This document shows positions 9,961-19,800 of a stretch of DNA of 64,000 bases, piece by piece; the first letter of the stretch is position 1; every line of letters begins with the position of its first letter. The notes below the pieces were generated by a model, which did not search any database, was not told the origin of the DNA, and saw only the letters and a list, made by a program, of their open reading frames with translations. The position numbers and the translations under genes are program-made. The DNA lies in contig CP157202.1 in the NCBI GenBank assembly GCA_039954875.1, forward strand, positions 1,116,001-1,180,000, given 5' to 3'. Origin of the DNA: G039954875 sp039954875 (GTDB taxonomy: Bacteria; Bacteroidota; Bacteroidia; Flavobacteriales; Blattabacteriaceae).

Positions 9961-11145
9961 TCACCTTAAAGCTTCGCTAATCCATTGAAAAGCCTCCCTC
10001 AACCTCTCCTCTGAAACAGCATAAGAAATTCTCAAGCTCTGCTCATCGCCAAAGGCTGCTCCGCTCACTGTGCCTACATGGGCCTTTTCAAGGAGAAACA
10101 TCGCCAAGTCGTCAGCATTGCGGATGAAGCTACCGGAAAAACTCTTTCCAAAAAGATTCGACACATTCGGGAAGACATAAAAAGCTCCTTGAGGTACATT
10201 GGACAGAAATCCAGGGATGTCGTCAAGCAACGCCAGAATCAAATCTCGACGTTTTTTGAAAGCTTCGATCATGTATCCAATACGTTCTGGAGAAGCCTTC
10301 AATGCAGCAATAGCGGCACATTGAGCAACAGCATTAGCCCCTGAAGTAGTTTGACCTTGAACTTTATCGCAGGCTTTGGCCAGCCACTCCGGCGCACCGA
10401 TATAGCCAATACGCCAACCCGTCATCGCAAAAGCTTTCGAAAGACCATTGAGAGTAACGGTCTGCTCATAGACCTCCGGAAATACCGCCATACTCGTGTG
10501 CGAGCCGGCATAATGGATATGCTCATAGATCTCATCAGAGATGATGATCACCTCAGGATACTTCTGAAAGACATCTGCCAAGACTTTCAATTCGTCTCGT
10601 GAATAAACACTGCCCGATGGGTTACAAGGCGAGCTGAAGAGAAAGCCCCGTGTCTTGGGCGTTATCGCCTTTTCCAATTGCTCGGGTGTAATCTTAAAAT
10701 CCGTCTCAATCCCGGTTGAAATTACTATGGGGATAGCCTCACAAAGTTTGACCATTTCATAATAACTTACCCAATAAGGTGCTGGGATAATCAACTCATC
10801 ACCTGGATCAAGTAGCGAGAGGAGTACGTTAATGATTGATTGCTTCCCACCGGTGGATACGACGATCTGAGACGGTTGATAATGTAGCCCATTGTCACGT
10901 TGAAATTTTTTACAAACCACCTCACGCAACTCAAGATAGCCCGGAACAGGCGTATAATAATGATGTCCTTCATCTATGGCTTTTTTAGCTGCATCAAGAA
11001 CAAATCTAGGTGGTACAAAATCGGGTTCGCCAACACTCAAGCTGATTACATTATGACCTTGAGCCCGTAATTCTCGGGCTTTGGCCGTCATAGCCAGGGT
11101 TTGCGAATAACTCATGTTTTGCAAGCGGTGGGAGAGTCTTGACAT
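9961..11145 (-). CDS. aspC: Class I aminotransferase, aspartate aminotransferase type
   Basis: A PLP enzyme that exchanges amino groups between aspartate (or a related amino acid) and 2-oxoglutarate. The 394-residue product starts MSRLSHRLQNMSYSQTLAM. It has SVGEPDFVPP near the N-terminus, STGGKQSIINVLLSLLDPGD, the substrate and PLP contacts PCNPSGSVYS and ISDEIYEHIHY (Asp and Tyr), the Schiff-base lysine in LSKAFAMTGWRIGY, and a C-terminal LRISYAVSEERL with the carboxylate-binding Arg. I chose the ATG at 11145 over an upstream GTG at 11208 because homology starts there and the extra 21 residues are not family-like. A TAGATTTG promoter box lies 25 bp upstream. It is divergent from rsmG. Confidence 0.93.
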   Translation of the reverse strand: MSRLSHRLQNMSYSQTLAMTAKARELRAQGHNVISLSVGEPDFVPPRFVLDAAKKAIDEGHHYYTPVPGYLELREVVCKKFQRDNGLHYQPSQIVVSTGGKQSIINVLLSLLDPGDELIIPAPYWVSYYEMVKLCEAIPIVISTGIETDFKITPEQLEKAITPKTRGFLFSSPCNPSGSVYSRDELKVLADVFQKYPEVIIISDEIYEHIHYAGSHTSMAVFPEVYEQTVTLNGLSKAFAMTGWRIGYIGAPEWLAKACDKVQGQTTSGANAVAQCAAIAALKASPERIGYMIEAFKKRRDLILALLDDIPGFLSNVPQGAFYVFPNVSNLFGKSFSGSFIRNADDLAMFLLEKAHVGTVSGAAFGDEQSLRISYAVSEERLREAFQWISEALR

Positions 11146-11169
11146 GGTCTTTTGAGTTTGAAATGATGA

Positions 11170-11177
11170 CAAATCTA
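11170..11177 (-). promoter_or_regulatory. Bacteroidota promoter of aspC
   Basis: On the minus strand TAGATTTG fits the TAnnTTTG -7 consensus. A TTTG that could be the -33 element lies 23 bp further upstream, slightly longer than the usual 19-21 bp. The ATG is 24 bp downstream. Confidence 0.5.
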
Positions 11178-11223
11178 GTAAATTAGGCCGTATGAATCTG
11201 CAAACCACTCAAAAAAGATCATC

Positions 11224-11868
11224 ATGCAATTGATCCAAGAATACTTTCCAAAGCTCAACCCTCGACAAACCGAGTGTCTCATACGTATGGGAGCACTTTA
11301 CACCTATTGGAATGTACGTATCAATCTAATCTCACGAAAGACAGCTGAGAATTTTTACAAACAACATGTATTACATGCTTTGGGTATCGCCAAGGTGATA
11401 AATTTTTTACCGGGGGCATGTATCATGGACGTCGGCACAGGAGGCGGATTCCCTGGAATCCCTTTAGCAATCCTATTCCCTGAAAGCCAATTCCTACTCA
11501 TCGACTCCATTGTTAAAAAAATCAAGGCTGTTAAAGCTATCACGAAAGAATTGGATCTAAACAATGTCCAACTCCAATGTATACGCGTAGAGGCCGTAGA
11601 AGAAAAATTTGACTTCATCCTGAGCCGTGCTGTGACACAGATACCTCAATTATACAACTGGGTCAAGGATAAGTTTCGGACTAAATCACAGCATGTACTA
11701 CCAAACGGCATCTTATCCCTGAAAGGCGGGGAGCTTTCTGAAGAATTAAAAAACTTTCCTCAAGCAGTGGAATTTCCTCTAACTGATTATTTTAAAATAG
11801 CCTTTTTTGAAGGTAAAAAAGTGGTCTATATTCCTAAAAACCATACGATACACAATATCAGGATTTAA
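11224..11868 (+). CDS. rsmG: 16S rRNA (guanine-N7)-methyltransferase RsmG
   Basis: RsmG (GidB) uses S-adenosylmethionine to methylate N7 of G527 in 16S rRNA. The 214-residue product is of normal length. It has the N-terminal helix NPRQTECLIRMGALYTYWN, NLISRKTAENFYKQHVLHAL, the SAM-binding motif IMDVGTGGGFPGIPLAILFP, a second motif LLIDSIVKKIKAV (Asp for the adenosyl ribose) and FDFILSRAV. It lies divergently 78 bp from aspC, and the shared spacer must hold both promoters. The next gene downstream is a minus-strand pseudogene, so rsmG stands alone. Confidence 0.95.
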   Translation: MQLIQEYFPKLNPRQTECLIRMGALYTYWNVRINLISRKTAENFYKQHVLHALGIAKVINFLPGACIMDVGTGGGFPGIPLAILFPESQFLLIDSIVKKIKAVKAITKELDLNNVQLQCIRVEAVEEKFDFILSRAVTQIPQLYNWVKDKFRTKSQHVLPNGILSLKGGELSEELKNFPQAVEFPLTDYFKIAFFEGKKVVYIPKNHTIHNIRI

Positions 11869-11874
11869 TCCGAC

Positions 11875-12857
11875 GTGTCTCTGCTGCCCAATTTAGGAAG
11901 CCTATCAGATAGGCAAATTCAGCGCCATAGGAAGTGTTAACACAGCCCATGCTATCGCGACAGAGGACAATGACCAAATAAACATCCTCCTCAAGCAATC
12001 GATATTGATTATAAAAGACCAACATACCGGTGGAATAGGTTGAGCAGCCATGATCGCCGAACTGACATTCAAAATATCATCAAAACCAAAAGCCTAGGAA
12101 TAAAAGATGAGTAAAGCCGTGACGAACGGACAAAAAAATTCTTGATAAGGATTATAGAAAATCCTACCCGAGATGACTTTTTTGAAAGTACTTCTCCTCA
12201 ATCTACTCAAGCTCAAGCCCAAAGTAAACAATGCGACAAGAGCTACTGACTATGCCAACATATCTACCGTTTTCGAAACATAGATAGGGGTATCTACACA
12301 TCATTGAAGCTTATTAGTACCCCTAACCATCGTCGATAAAATAAGAGTATGGATCAATAGACTCCTTGTGATCAATATAAATCCGTATTTATAAATATTC
12401 CCACCTTTGTTATTTTTCAACTTTTGATTAAACTCAAGTACGAATGTAACCACCAATATGATAAGGATATTATTTAAGATCACTGCTATAGAAACCGGCA
12501 CAAGTGCTTTTTTAGAAAAAATCAAAATCTAAATAGGCAAGCCCATATAGCCCATCGTACTGTAAGAATAGGTTATACCTAAGATCAATGCATTCAGAAG
12601 ATTGGCGATCAATTTTTTAGATACAAAAAAAATATAATAAACTCAGACTAATACCCACCAAAAATATAAAAAAAGTCAAAAGTCAGCAGATATAGGTACA
12701 CATTCTAAGTGAGTACTTTCAAAAACAGGAGTGGTAACGCCACATACAAAACATATCCATTGATGATATTTAAGTTCTTTTCTTTACGTCTGAGCCCAAA
12801 TAGCAAGCCGATAAGAATAATGATAAAAACGAGAAACGTGATATCAAATATCTCCAT
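11875..12857 (-). pseudogene. AEC-family (auxin efflux carrier type) transporter, pseudogene
   Basis: Minus-strand pieces rebuild a roughly 320-residue membrane carrier: MEIFDITFLVFIIILIGLLF, then NGYVLYVALPLLFLKVLT, SYSTMGYMGLPI, SKKALVPVSIAVILNNILII (an intact 74-codon frame at 12301-12525), and a second half with VALVALFTLGLSLSRLRR and PFVTALLIFYS. The two-half layout and the motifs YVALPLLF and ALFTLGLSL are those of PF03547 carriers, which export organic acids such as malate or malonate. Stops and frameshifts occur throughout. The 5' ATG is at 12857; the 3' limit is approximate. It is convergent with rsmG. Confidence 0.75.
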
Positions 12858-13013
12858 AACTATCAACTATTTTAAAAAATTTCTAATATAACTAGAAATA
12901 TACATATAAATTTATATAACATCAAATCATACTTGATTTATCGACAAAAGATTTAATGTGATTATAATAACCAATACATGATGAACGGCTACCTTTGAAA
13001 AAAAAATATCAAA

Positions 13014-16000
13014 ATGCACAGATCACATCTGGTTATTCTCCTTAAACTGCTTGGGGTTTATCTCTGCCCAAGCTCAACAAAGCATAGTCTACTTCTAGCC
13101 AGAACAGAATTTCAAAACAGCCAAAGCCCTTTACGATGAAAACCTCTACCGTGCTGCACAAACACTATTTCAAGACATCACCCAAGAGAAAAACATCACT
13201 TCAGACACAAGAGGAAAAACAACTTTTCACGAAGCCATCTGTACTGCCGTACTCAATACCACCCCGGAGCTGACGGGACGACTATACACCTTCCTAATCA
13301 ACCATCCTAAATTAATCTATGGAGCCAATACCCACACAAAACTAAGCGACCATTATCTCATTTAAGACAATTATATCAAGACCTACGACAGTTATACCAA
13401 AACCTTAGGCAACGATACAGGCTCAGTTGAATACAGCTTCAAACGTGGTTATGCAGCCCTAATGCTCGAGAAACATGAACGAAACCCCGCTCCTAATCAA
13501 ACAGGTAGCCCAACTCCCTATACCGTTAAACAAGCACTCTACATACGCTGAACATGCTGCCTACGCCCAGAAAAACTATCAGGAAGCGTTCGAATACTTT
13601 GACCCCATTAGAGAGAATACTATGTTTATCAATAAAAGGAGTTGCCTTACATAGCACAGATCTATTACCAACAAGACAAACACCATGAAGCCATACAAGC
13701 CTGCAAAACTTTTTTAAAGACCCAACCCCTAAAGACTGTAGACCAAGGATGAGGTCTCCAAAATAATCGGAGAAAGCTATTTCTGCCTGAAACGCTACGA
13801 AGCAGCTATCCCATATTTCTAAGCTTATGGATAAGCCCAAGACGATCTCTCCAACAGCGATCATGACCAATTTGGCTATGTTTATTATCAAAAGAAAGCC
13901 GACAAAAAAGCCATTGTCCATTTCAACAAAATCATTAATGAAGAAGATGCACTGGCCCAAACAGTATATTATCAATTGGCAAAATCCCTACCTCCAGACA
14001 GGTCGAAACCAAGAAGCTATATCGGCCTTCCACTCAGCTGATAACATGAATCACTACCCAAGTGTCAAAGACGACGGACCGATACAAATATGACAAGCTG
14101 AATTATGACCTAGGCAATCCCTTAGAATACACACCCCCGGATATGGATACAAAAACATATATAAAACCTATCCACGTAGCACACGAAAGACTGAAATCCA
14201 CGCCTATTTGATCAGTACCTATAGAGCAGCCCTCCCACCCCCCATTCTGGGAATCACAAAAGAACACTGGAAATACTCAGCAGCCTTAAAGAAAAAAGCC
14301 CTGCATTGAAAGCTGCCAAACAAAAAATCGCTTATATAGCATGGAGTAAAACCATTAAAATCAAAAACATTACGAAAAAATCCTCACCGCCTTTGAGTGT
14401 GCTATAGGTGTCCCTGGCAGCGCCATCTGGAAAGAAAAAGCCACCTATTGAAAAGGAAAAACCCTATTCCGCTTGAGCCATTATACGGAAATATTAGAAG
14501 CCTATAAAACAACCCACATCCGCTCAGAAAAAATCTAGATTATGGACTATATTATACTTATATCAAGTTGATAGATTATCCCCAAACGATTAACGCCTTC
14601 AAAAAATTCATTTCCAGGACAAGTAATAAAGCATCTAATAGCTATACCCTGCTACGTCTAGCAGATAGCTATTATATATAGCATAAAAAAGTATCCACAT
14701 GCCATCGAAATATACAAAAATCCGAAAGAGGTCAAACCCGTCGACGCCTACCACACTGCTTATCAAAAGATGTTCTCCTATAACTGGACAAATAATGTTA
14801 GTCAAAAAGTACAAGCATTGAAATAATTCCTATCAAAACATCCAAACTCCTCCTAGCAAAAATAAACCCTCCCCTCCTCGCATTGGGAGATACAAAACTC
14901 GAAGCAGGCCAAGTTACATAATCCATCATTTATTACGATCAGTTAATTAAGCAATATCCTCAGAGCCAGAGCCACGTAGCAGCCTCATCACAATTGAAAA
15001 AAAAGGTTTGGCCTGGATCAATCAAAATCAAAAGGCTGTATAAGTATATAAAACCGTTGTAGAACGATATCCCGAAATAAATACGGCTACCCAAGCGATG
15101 CAGTATGTCAAAAATATTTATATAGAAATAAGCAAGATAGGTGGTTATCAAAAATGAAGCTAATACATAGGCCGCTCAAAGCGTTAGGAAATGAAAAAAC
15201 TCTCCTTCGATGCCGCCGAACGGTAGTGTGTCAACGGCAAATATCCCGAAGGTCGAGAAGCTTCTGAAAACTTATATCAAGACCTATCCCCGCACTGAAA
15301 AGACTTTTTTAACACGATATCACTTGGGTAAAACAGCAATCCAGGTGAAAAAATACGATTAGACAATCCCATACCTGACCCCAAGTGTCGATGACATACC
15401 ATCCGAACAAAGGCGAAGGCTAACTAAGACTGATAAAGATCTATCTGAAAAAAGTCCAAAAGACCAAAACCCTGCTCGTACTTGAGTCACTCTATCAAAG
15501 CACATAAGACCCTTCGCACCGCGCATTTGCAGCTCAAAACTCATGCAACTCTATAGCTAAAAGTGGGCAATCACCCCAAAGCATTGGAATTGACCCAACT
15601 CCTTGATACAGATCCCAAATCCGACCTACTAGTGAATGAAACCACAACACTCATACAAACCGGGACTGCTCTCAATCACCAAGACCTCCGGCTTCCAAAG
15701 CCTTTACTCAAGCCTAAAAACCGTCCAAAACCCAGCGATACGGTCCGAAGCCTTTTACCACGAAACATACTTCAAAAACCGGGAGAAAAATACAAGGCCT
15801 CCAACTAATTTATCTTCCAATTAGCCAGTCAATATTATGAACAACAGTATTAGAGGACAAAGACAAAGTGTTGGTAATTATAGCTGAAAACTACCGACAA
15901 TTGAAAGACATCTATCACTCTATTTACACATTGAAAAATCTCATCAAAAACTTTAATCAACACTCAAACATCCAAACCAAAGCACAAAAACTATTGGATC

Positions 16001-16035
16001 AAATCCGTTTAAAAAAAGCAAAAAGTCAAGATAAA
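13014..16035 (+). pseudogene. Large tetratricopeptide-repeat protein (~1000 codons), pseudogene
   Basis: The remains begin with a probable signal peptide (MHRSHLVILLKLLG), then NFKTAKALYDENLYRAAQTL and many TPR-like units: FKRGYAALMLEK, YAQKNYQEAFEYFD, YIAQIYYQQDKHHEAI, YVYYQKKADKKAIVHF, YYQLAKSYLQTGRNQEAI. The last recognisable part is LKDIYHSIYTLKNLIKNF near 15900. Order, length and repeat type match the ~1000-residue periplasmic TPR proteins encoded beside an outer-membrane protein in many Bacteroidota. More than 20 stops and repeated frame changes show long-standing loss. The start is at ATG 13014; the end is set by the signal-like start of the next pseudogene. Confidence 0.75.
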
Positions 16036-16039
16036 AAAA

Positions 16040-17760
16040 TAATTAGCATTACCTTACCCTCAAGCATTACCTACTTGGCTTTCTCCCAGATCAAACCCTA
16101 GGGGGAGGGTGAAGTAAAGAAATCCTACGAGCCCCAAGTTAAAGAAGCCTTCAAAATCCCTAGATCAACTGCCCCAGAACTGCCAGAAAAAAAACCGACC
16201 GTACAGTATGAGCCGATATAAGTCCCGGTTCAAACACAGTTCTAGATCAGACTCATCCAAGCCGAGGTAATAACAACACTTCCTGAAAAAAAATTTTTGA
16301 CAACTATCTGAAAGCTGGATATGACAACAACAATACTCTACTAGGGGCAGGTTTCATCGACTACAAACTCAAGCCGGATCATAGACTGATCCCCTCTTTC
16401 AGACACTGGTCTACCAATGGAAACATCAAAGGCACCCGACTCAACGGCCAACAGTGACAAAACAAAGCAGCTCTATCCTACAAAGTATATACAAAAAACT
16501 AGTCGACCAAAGTCACGGAAGGATATCAAGGACAAGGGGTGAATTTTTACAGTCTTCCCACGATACCTGCTGAAGTACAACGAAACCTTGCAATCAAAAT
16601 CAATTCTAAATAACCCTTCCATAACGTATACGCCAAAGTAGACTAGACTTCCTATCAAAAATATTATCTCAACCGGCTTATATTCACCACATGACGGTTT
16701 TGAGGCTGGTAATAAAGCCAATAGACTCATCTCAAATTGCAAGGCCACTTATCAAAACATTCACTGATCGGGTAAAAATTGGGATACTTAGGCTCCAGAA
16801 GCCTATATGGACTTTGACATAGCCTATCAAAACACAGCTTTCAAAAAAAGGATTACTTCTCCTCTAACCACTTTGAATACTGCACAACGAATTTAGCTCC
16901 TATCTTTAAGCTAAAAAATGGTTAATCTTATTTCAAAATCAATTTAGACATAACTTACAATACGAACACTCAAAGAGGATTATCCCGATTTTATTTCTAT
17001 CCACTCACTAAACTCCTCATCAAAACTCGGGAAAGCGTAAGCCTATCTGTTGGTATAAGGAGTGCTTACAAAATCAGACTTATTATGGGATGATTCAGGA
17101 GAATCCATACTTGGTGCCAAATCGGGAATTAAAGCCTATCAATATACCATTTAACGTGTACGGTGGACTCCGTGGAAAGGTCAGCATCCAACTTAGATAC
17201 AAGATCGAAATCTTTTATGCCTAAAAAATAGATGAACTCTTTTTCATCAACGCAATCTCTCAAGCCTTCAAAAAACTACAGCTACGAAAACGTATTTATG
17301 GCTCAATATCTCAACAGTAATATTTTCGGCTTATCGACTCAAGTGGATATTATATGCCAATAAAAAATCTCGAACCGAATTGCCCAATGAGCTTTTAAAA
17401 ACTACGATATAAAGTCTCCCTAAGAGGCTTGAAACCGATCCAACTTCAGTGCAAACCTGAATGCATGTACAAAATATTGAACGATAAACTATCCATCGGA
17501 ATCGATCTCTTATACGTGAGTCAACATTATGATGTGGTCTACGACTATAAAAACGGATTCCACTGGGCGCATAGGGAATACCACACTTAAGGCTTATTTA
17601 GACACCAATCTAAAAAACGTCTAACAAATCACACCACATTGGTGTGTTTTTTTTGAAACTGAACAACCTCTTCAACAATGTCTACTACAGTTACAAGAAC
17701 TACCGGGTACAAGGCTTTCAGGTGTTAAGCAGATTAACGTTAAATTTAGTTGGCCTTCTT
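16040..17760 (+). pseudogene. Outer-membrane beta-barrel protein, pseudogene
   Basis: After a signal-like stretch (LPSSITYLAFSQ) come SYEPQVKEAFKIPRSTAPEL and KPTVQYEPI, the proline-rich plug of Bacteroidota outer-membrane proteins found next to the large TPR protein. Beta-strand-like pieces follow: KAGYDNNNTLLGAGFIDYKL, SFRHWSTNGNIKGTRLNG, and at the end LNNLFNNVYYSYKNYRVQGF, a typical C-terminal barrel segment. It directly follows the TPR pseudogene in the same orientation, so the pair was probably one operon lost together. Over ten stops are present. The barrel type (TonB-dependent-like) is a recognition by pattern. Confidence 0.65.
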
Positions 17761-18276
17761 ACATACCTTACCTTATGGCCTTATAGCATAACCCTCATAA
17801 TAAAACTGTGAGTCGAGTTTGAGGAATTAAAGAAACCCTTCAATGGTTGAAATATACATCTATTTTCTCAGTTACGCAATCGATAAACTCCTGCAAGGGC
17901 CCCCCTTCCACCATCGAGACTAATGAATTGAATACCCCTTCAAAATCTAAAAAAAAGTTCACTCCTTTATTCAGCTATGGATACGAAATTCAAAGCCAAG
18001 TAAAAAAGAATATTTCCATTGCACTGACTCCAACACAATCCTTTTATCCGTCGACTGAGCACTGATTTTGAAAGTGATTTGTTGTTATTCCAACAAAGAA
18101 AAATGGAGTTGTTTTTCATCACCAATCTCCAACGTTTGGACAGACTAAAGTAGAAATTACTTATAATTCTTGGTCAAAGAGAAAAACCCATAAATCTCTA
18201 CATCATATCTTTTAATTTCAATGGTTTTTCCAGTGATTTTCATAAATTGGCTCCATTTAAAAAGGACGATATACAA
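17761..18276 (+). other. Remnants of an unrecognised plus-strand gene
   Basis: Frames at 17847-18065 (KKKFTPLFSYGYEIQSQVKK) and 18060-18125 (STDFESDLLLFQQRKMELF, then ITNLQRLDRLK) look like protein remnants interrupted by stops. I cannot name the family. The stretch ends at the intact Nudix gene, whose promoter it must contain; I see no clear TAnnTTTG box. Confidence 0.35.
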
Positions 18277-18888
18277 ATGTATAAAATTTCAATAAATGAA
18301 GGGGCTTTGTTTCTTACAGAGACTACTATAAAGAGTGATAAAAGCTTTCCATTCACATCACCTCATACGTTTGACACAGCCATAGACCTACTGTGGAATG
18401 CTTCGGTACAATCGGTCAACGTATATCACAGCGATGTACAAAAGCTATGGGAATACTTCCGTAAACATTTCAAATACATAGAGGCAGCTGGTGGCTTGGT
18501 ATATAACGCAGTTAGGCACACCTTGTTCATCTACCGCTTGGGAAAATGGGACCTACCCAAAGGAAAAGTAGAAGAAGGTGAAAATCTAGAAGAAACAGCC
18601 ATCCGTGAAGTGGAAGAAGAATGCGGCATCTCCAATTTGGAAATCATCAAACCACTGAAAATTGCCTACCACATCTATCACTACGAAACCTACATACTAA
18701 AGGTCGTCCATTGGTACGAAATGTACACACCAGACATTACTTCACTGAACCCTAAGAAGGAAGAAAATATCCTGAAAGCAATCTGGAAAAATCCGCAAGA
18801 AATACCTGAAGTACTCAAAAACACTTACGAAAATATCCGAGCCTTGTTTGACGATGATTCGAGCAAGACTACCCCAAAAACCTCTTGA
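18277..18888 (+). CDS. Nudix hydrolase with N-terminal Bacteroidota extension
   Basis: Nudix enzymes cleave nucleoside-diphosphate-linked compounds; the substrate here is unknown. The 203-residue product has an N-terminal ~70-residue domain (MYKISINEGALFLTET) typical of Bacteroidota members, then the Nudix box near residues 107-129, GKVEEGENLEETAIREVEEE, in the GX5EX7REUXEEXGU pattern with the metal-binding EVEEECG. I chose ATG 18277 over a TTG at 18247 because the family starts with MYK. Its last 64 bases overlap the 3' end of the convergent lipB gene. Ends in TGA. Confidence 0.9.
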   Translation: MYKISINEGALFLTETTIKSDKSFPFTSPHTFDTAIDLLWNASVQSVNVYHSDVQKLWEYFRKHFKYIEAAGGLVYNAVRHTLFIYRLGKWDLPKGKVEEGENLEETAIREVEEECGISNLEIIKPLKIAYHIYHYETYILKVVHWYEMYTPDITSLNPKKEENILKAIWKNPQEIPEVLKNTYENIRALFDDDSSKTTPKTS

Positions 18889-19472
18889 AATTTTACTTTC
18901 AATCTTTCCTTAACTTCCTCTATGGAGACTTCATAGTGGAGTTCCTGTGCCAGAGAAGTCACCGCTTTATCACGGATTCCACAGGGAATGATATGTTCAA
19001 AATACCGAAGATCTGTATTGACATTCAAAGCAAAACCATGCATGGTGACCCATCGGCTAGCGCGTACACCCATCGCACAGACCTTACGCGCATAGGGTTT
19101 TCCTACATCCAACCATACACCAGTTTCTCCCGCCGAACGAGCTCCCTCCAATCCATAAATCGACAAGGTGCGGATAATGACCTCCTCGAGCAAACGCAAG
19201 TATTTATGCATATCTGTAAAAAAATGATCTAAATCCAAAATGGGATAGCCTACCACTTGCCCGGGACCGTGATAAGTGATATCTCCTCCCCGATCGACCT
19301 GATAAAAGGTGGCACCCATCTCTACCAAAAGCTCCTCGGACAAGAGTAAATGCACATATTTACCACTTTTACCCAGAGTATACACATGAGGATGCTCGAC
19401 AATCAACAGATGATTAGAGGTGGGTCGCTGATCTATTTTGGGCAACCTCCTATTTGAGAGCTTCAAATTCAC
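18825..19472 (-). CDS. lipB: Octanoyltransferase LipB
   Basis: LipB moves the octanoyl group from acyl carrier protein to lipoyl domains, the first step of lipoate attachment. The motifs are present: HPHVYTLGKSG, DRGGDITYHGPGQVVGYP, the catalytic lysine in RKVCAMGVRASRW, TMHGFALNVNTDL and the catalytic cysteine in IIPCGIRDKAVTSLAQ. The first usual start codon is GTG at 19472, but homologous sequence continues 30 codons upstream in frame (KNKTVFFEDLECRDYLEVW) to an ATA at 19560-19562, exactly where relatives have ATG. So either ATA is used, or the protein starts at GTG and lacks its first strand, or the gene is dying. The 3' end overlaps the Nudix gene by 64 bp. Confidence 0.85.
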   Translation of the reverse strand: MNLKLSNRRLPKIDQRPTSNHLLIVEHPHVYTLGKSGKYVHLLLSEELLVEMGATFYQVDRGGDITYHGPGQVVGYPILDLDHFFTDMHKYLRLLEEVIIRTLSIYGLEGARSAGETGVWLDVGKPYARKVCAMGVRASRWVTMHGFALNVNTDLRYFEHIIPCGIRDKAVTSLAQELHYEVSIEEVKERLKVKFQEVFGVVLLESSSNKARIFS

Positions 19473-19770
19473 GATATCCCTGAAACGCTTCTGTTGATAG
19501 TTCCAGACTTCTAAATAATCTCTACACTCTAAGTCTTCAAAAAAAACCGTTTTATTTTTTATAATATCGCTAATTCCATTACAAAAATACTAGATTCCTT
19601 TCCAATAGCTTAATGCTCTGGATAAGAAAATACATCACCCTTGACCAAATGTATTGATCTCGCCCGTCATCCTCATTGATAAGTCGATATTTTAATGTAA
19701 GTTCATAAAAAAATCTGAAACCGACCCGATTAAGCAAAAATCATAAACTTACTTATAATATAACTTGGGT

Positions 19771-19778
19771 TATTTTTG
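19771..19778 (+). promoter_or_regulatory. Bacteroidota -7 box of lysS
   Basis: TATTTTTG fits TAnnTTTG and lies 22 bp before the lysS ATG at 19801. No convincing -33 TTTG is seen. The box argues against the TTG at 19765, since transcription would start inside that extension. Confidence 0.5.
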
Positions 19779-19800
19779 CATCGGACCAAAAGCCTCATTC

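Noticed and set aside
9669..9980. A 103-codon open frame over the tRNA-His region.
   Set aside because: It runs through the tRNA and two terminator hairpins and has no protein family features.
18247..18276. Upstream start codons for the Nudix gene (18247), lysS (19765), dnaA (36821), aroE (31876) and ferredoxin (49467).
   Set aside because: In each case the extra residues are not family-like, and an ATG at the family start lies downstream, in two cases with the promoter box between.
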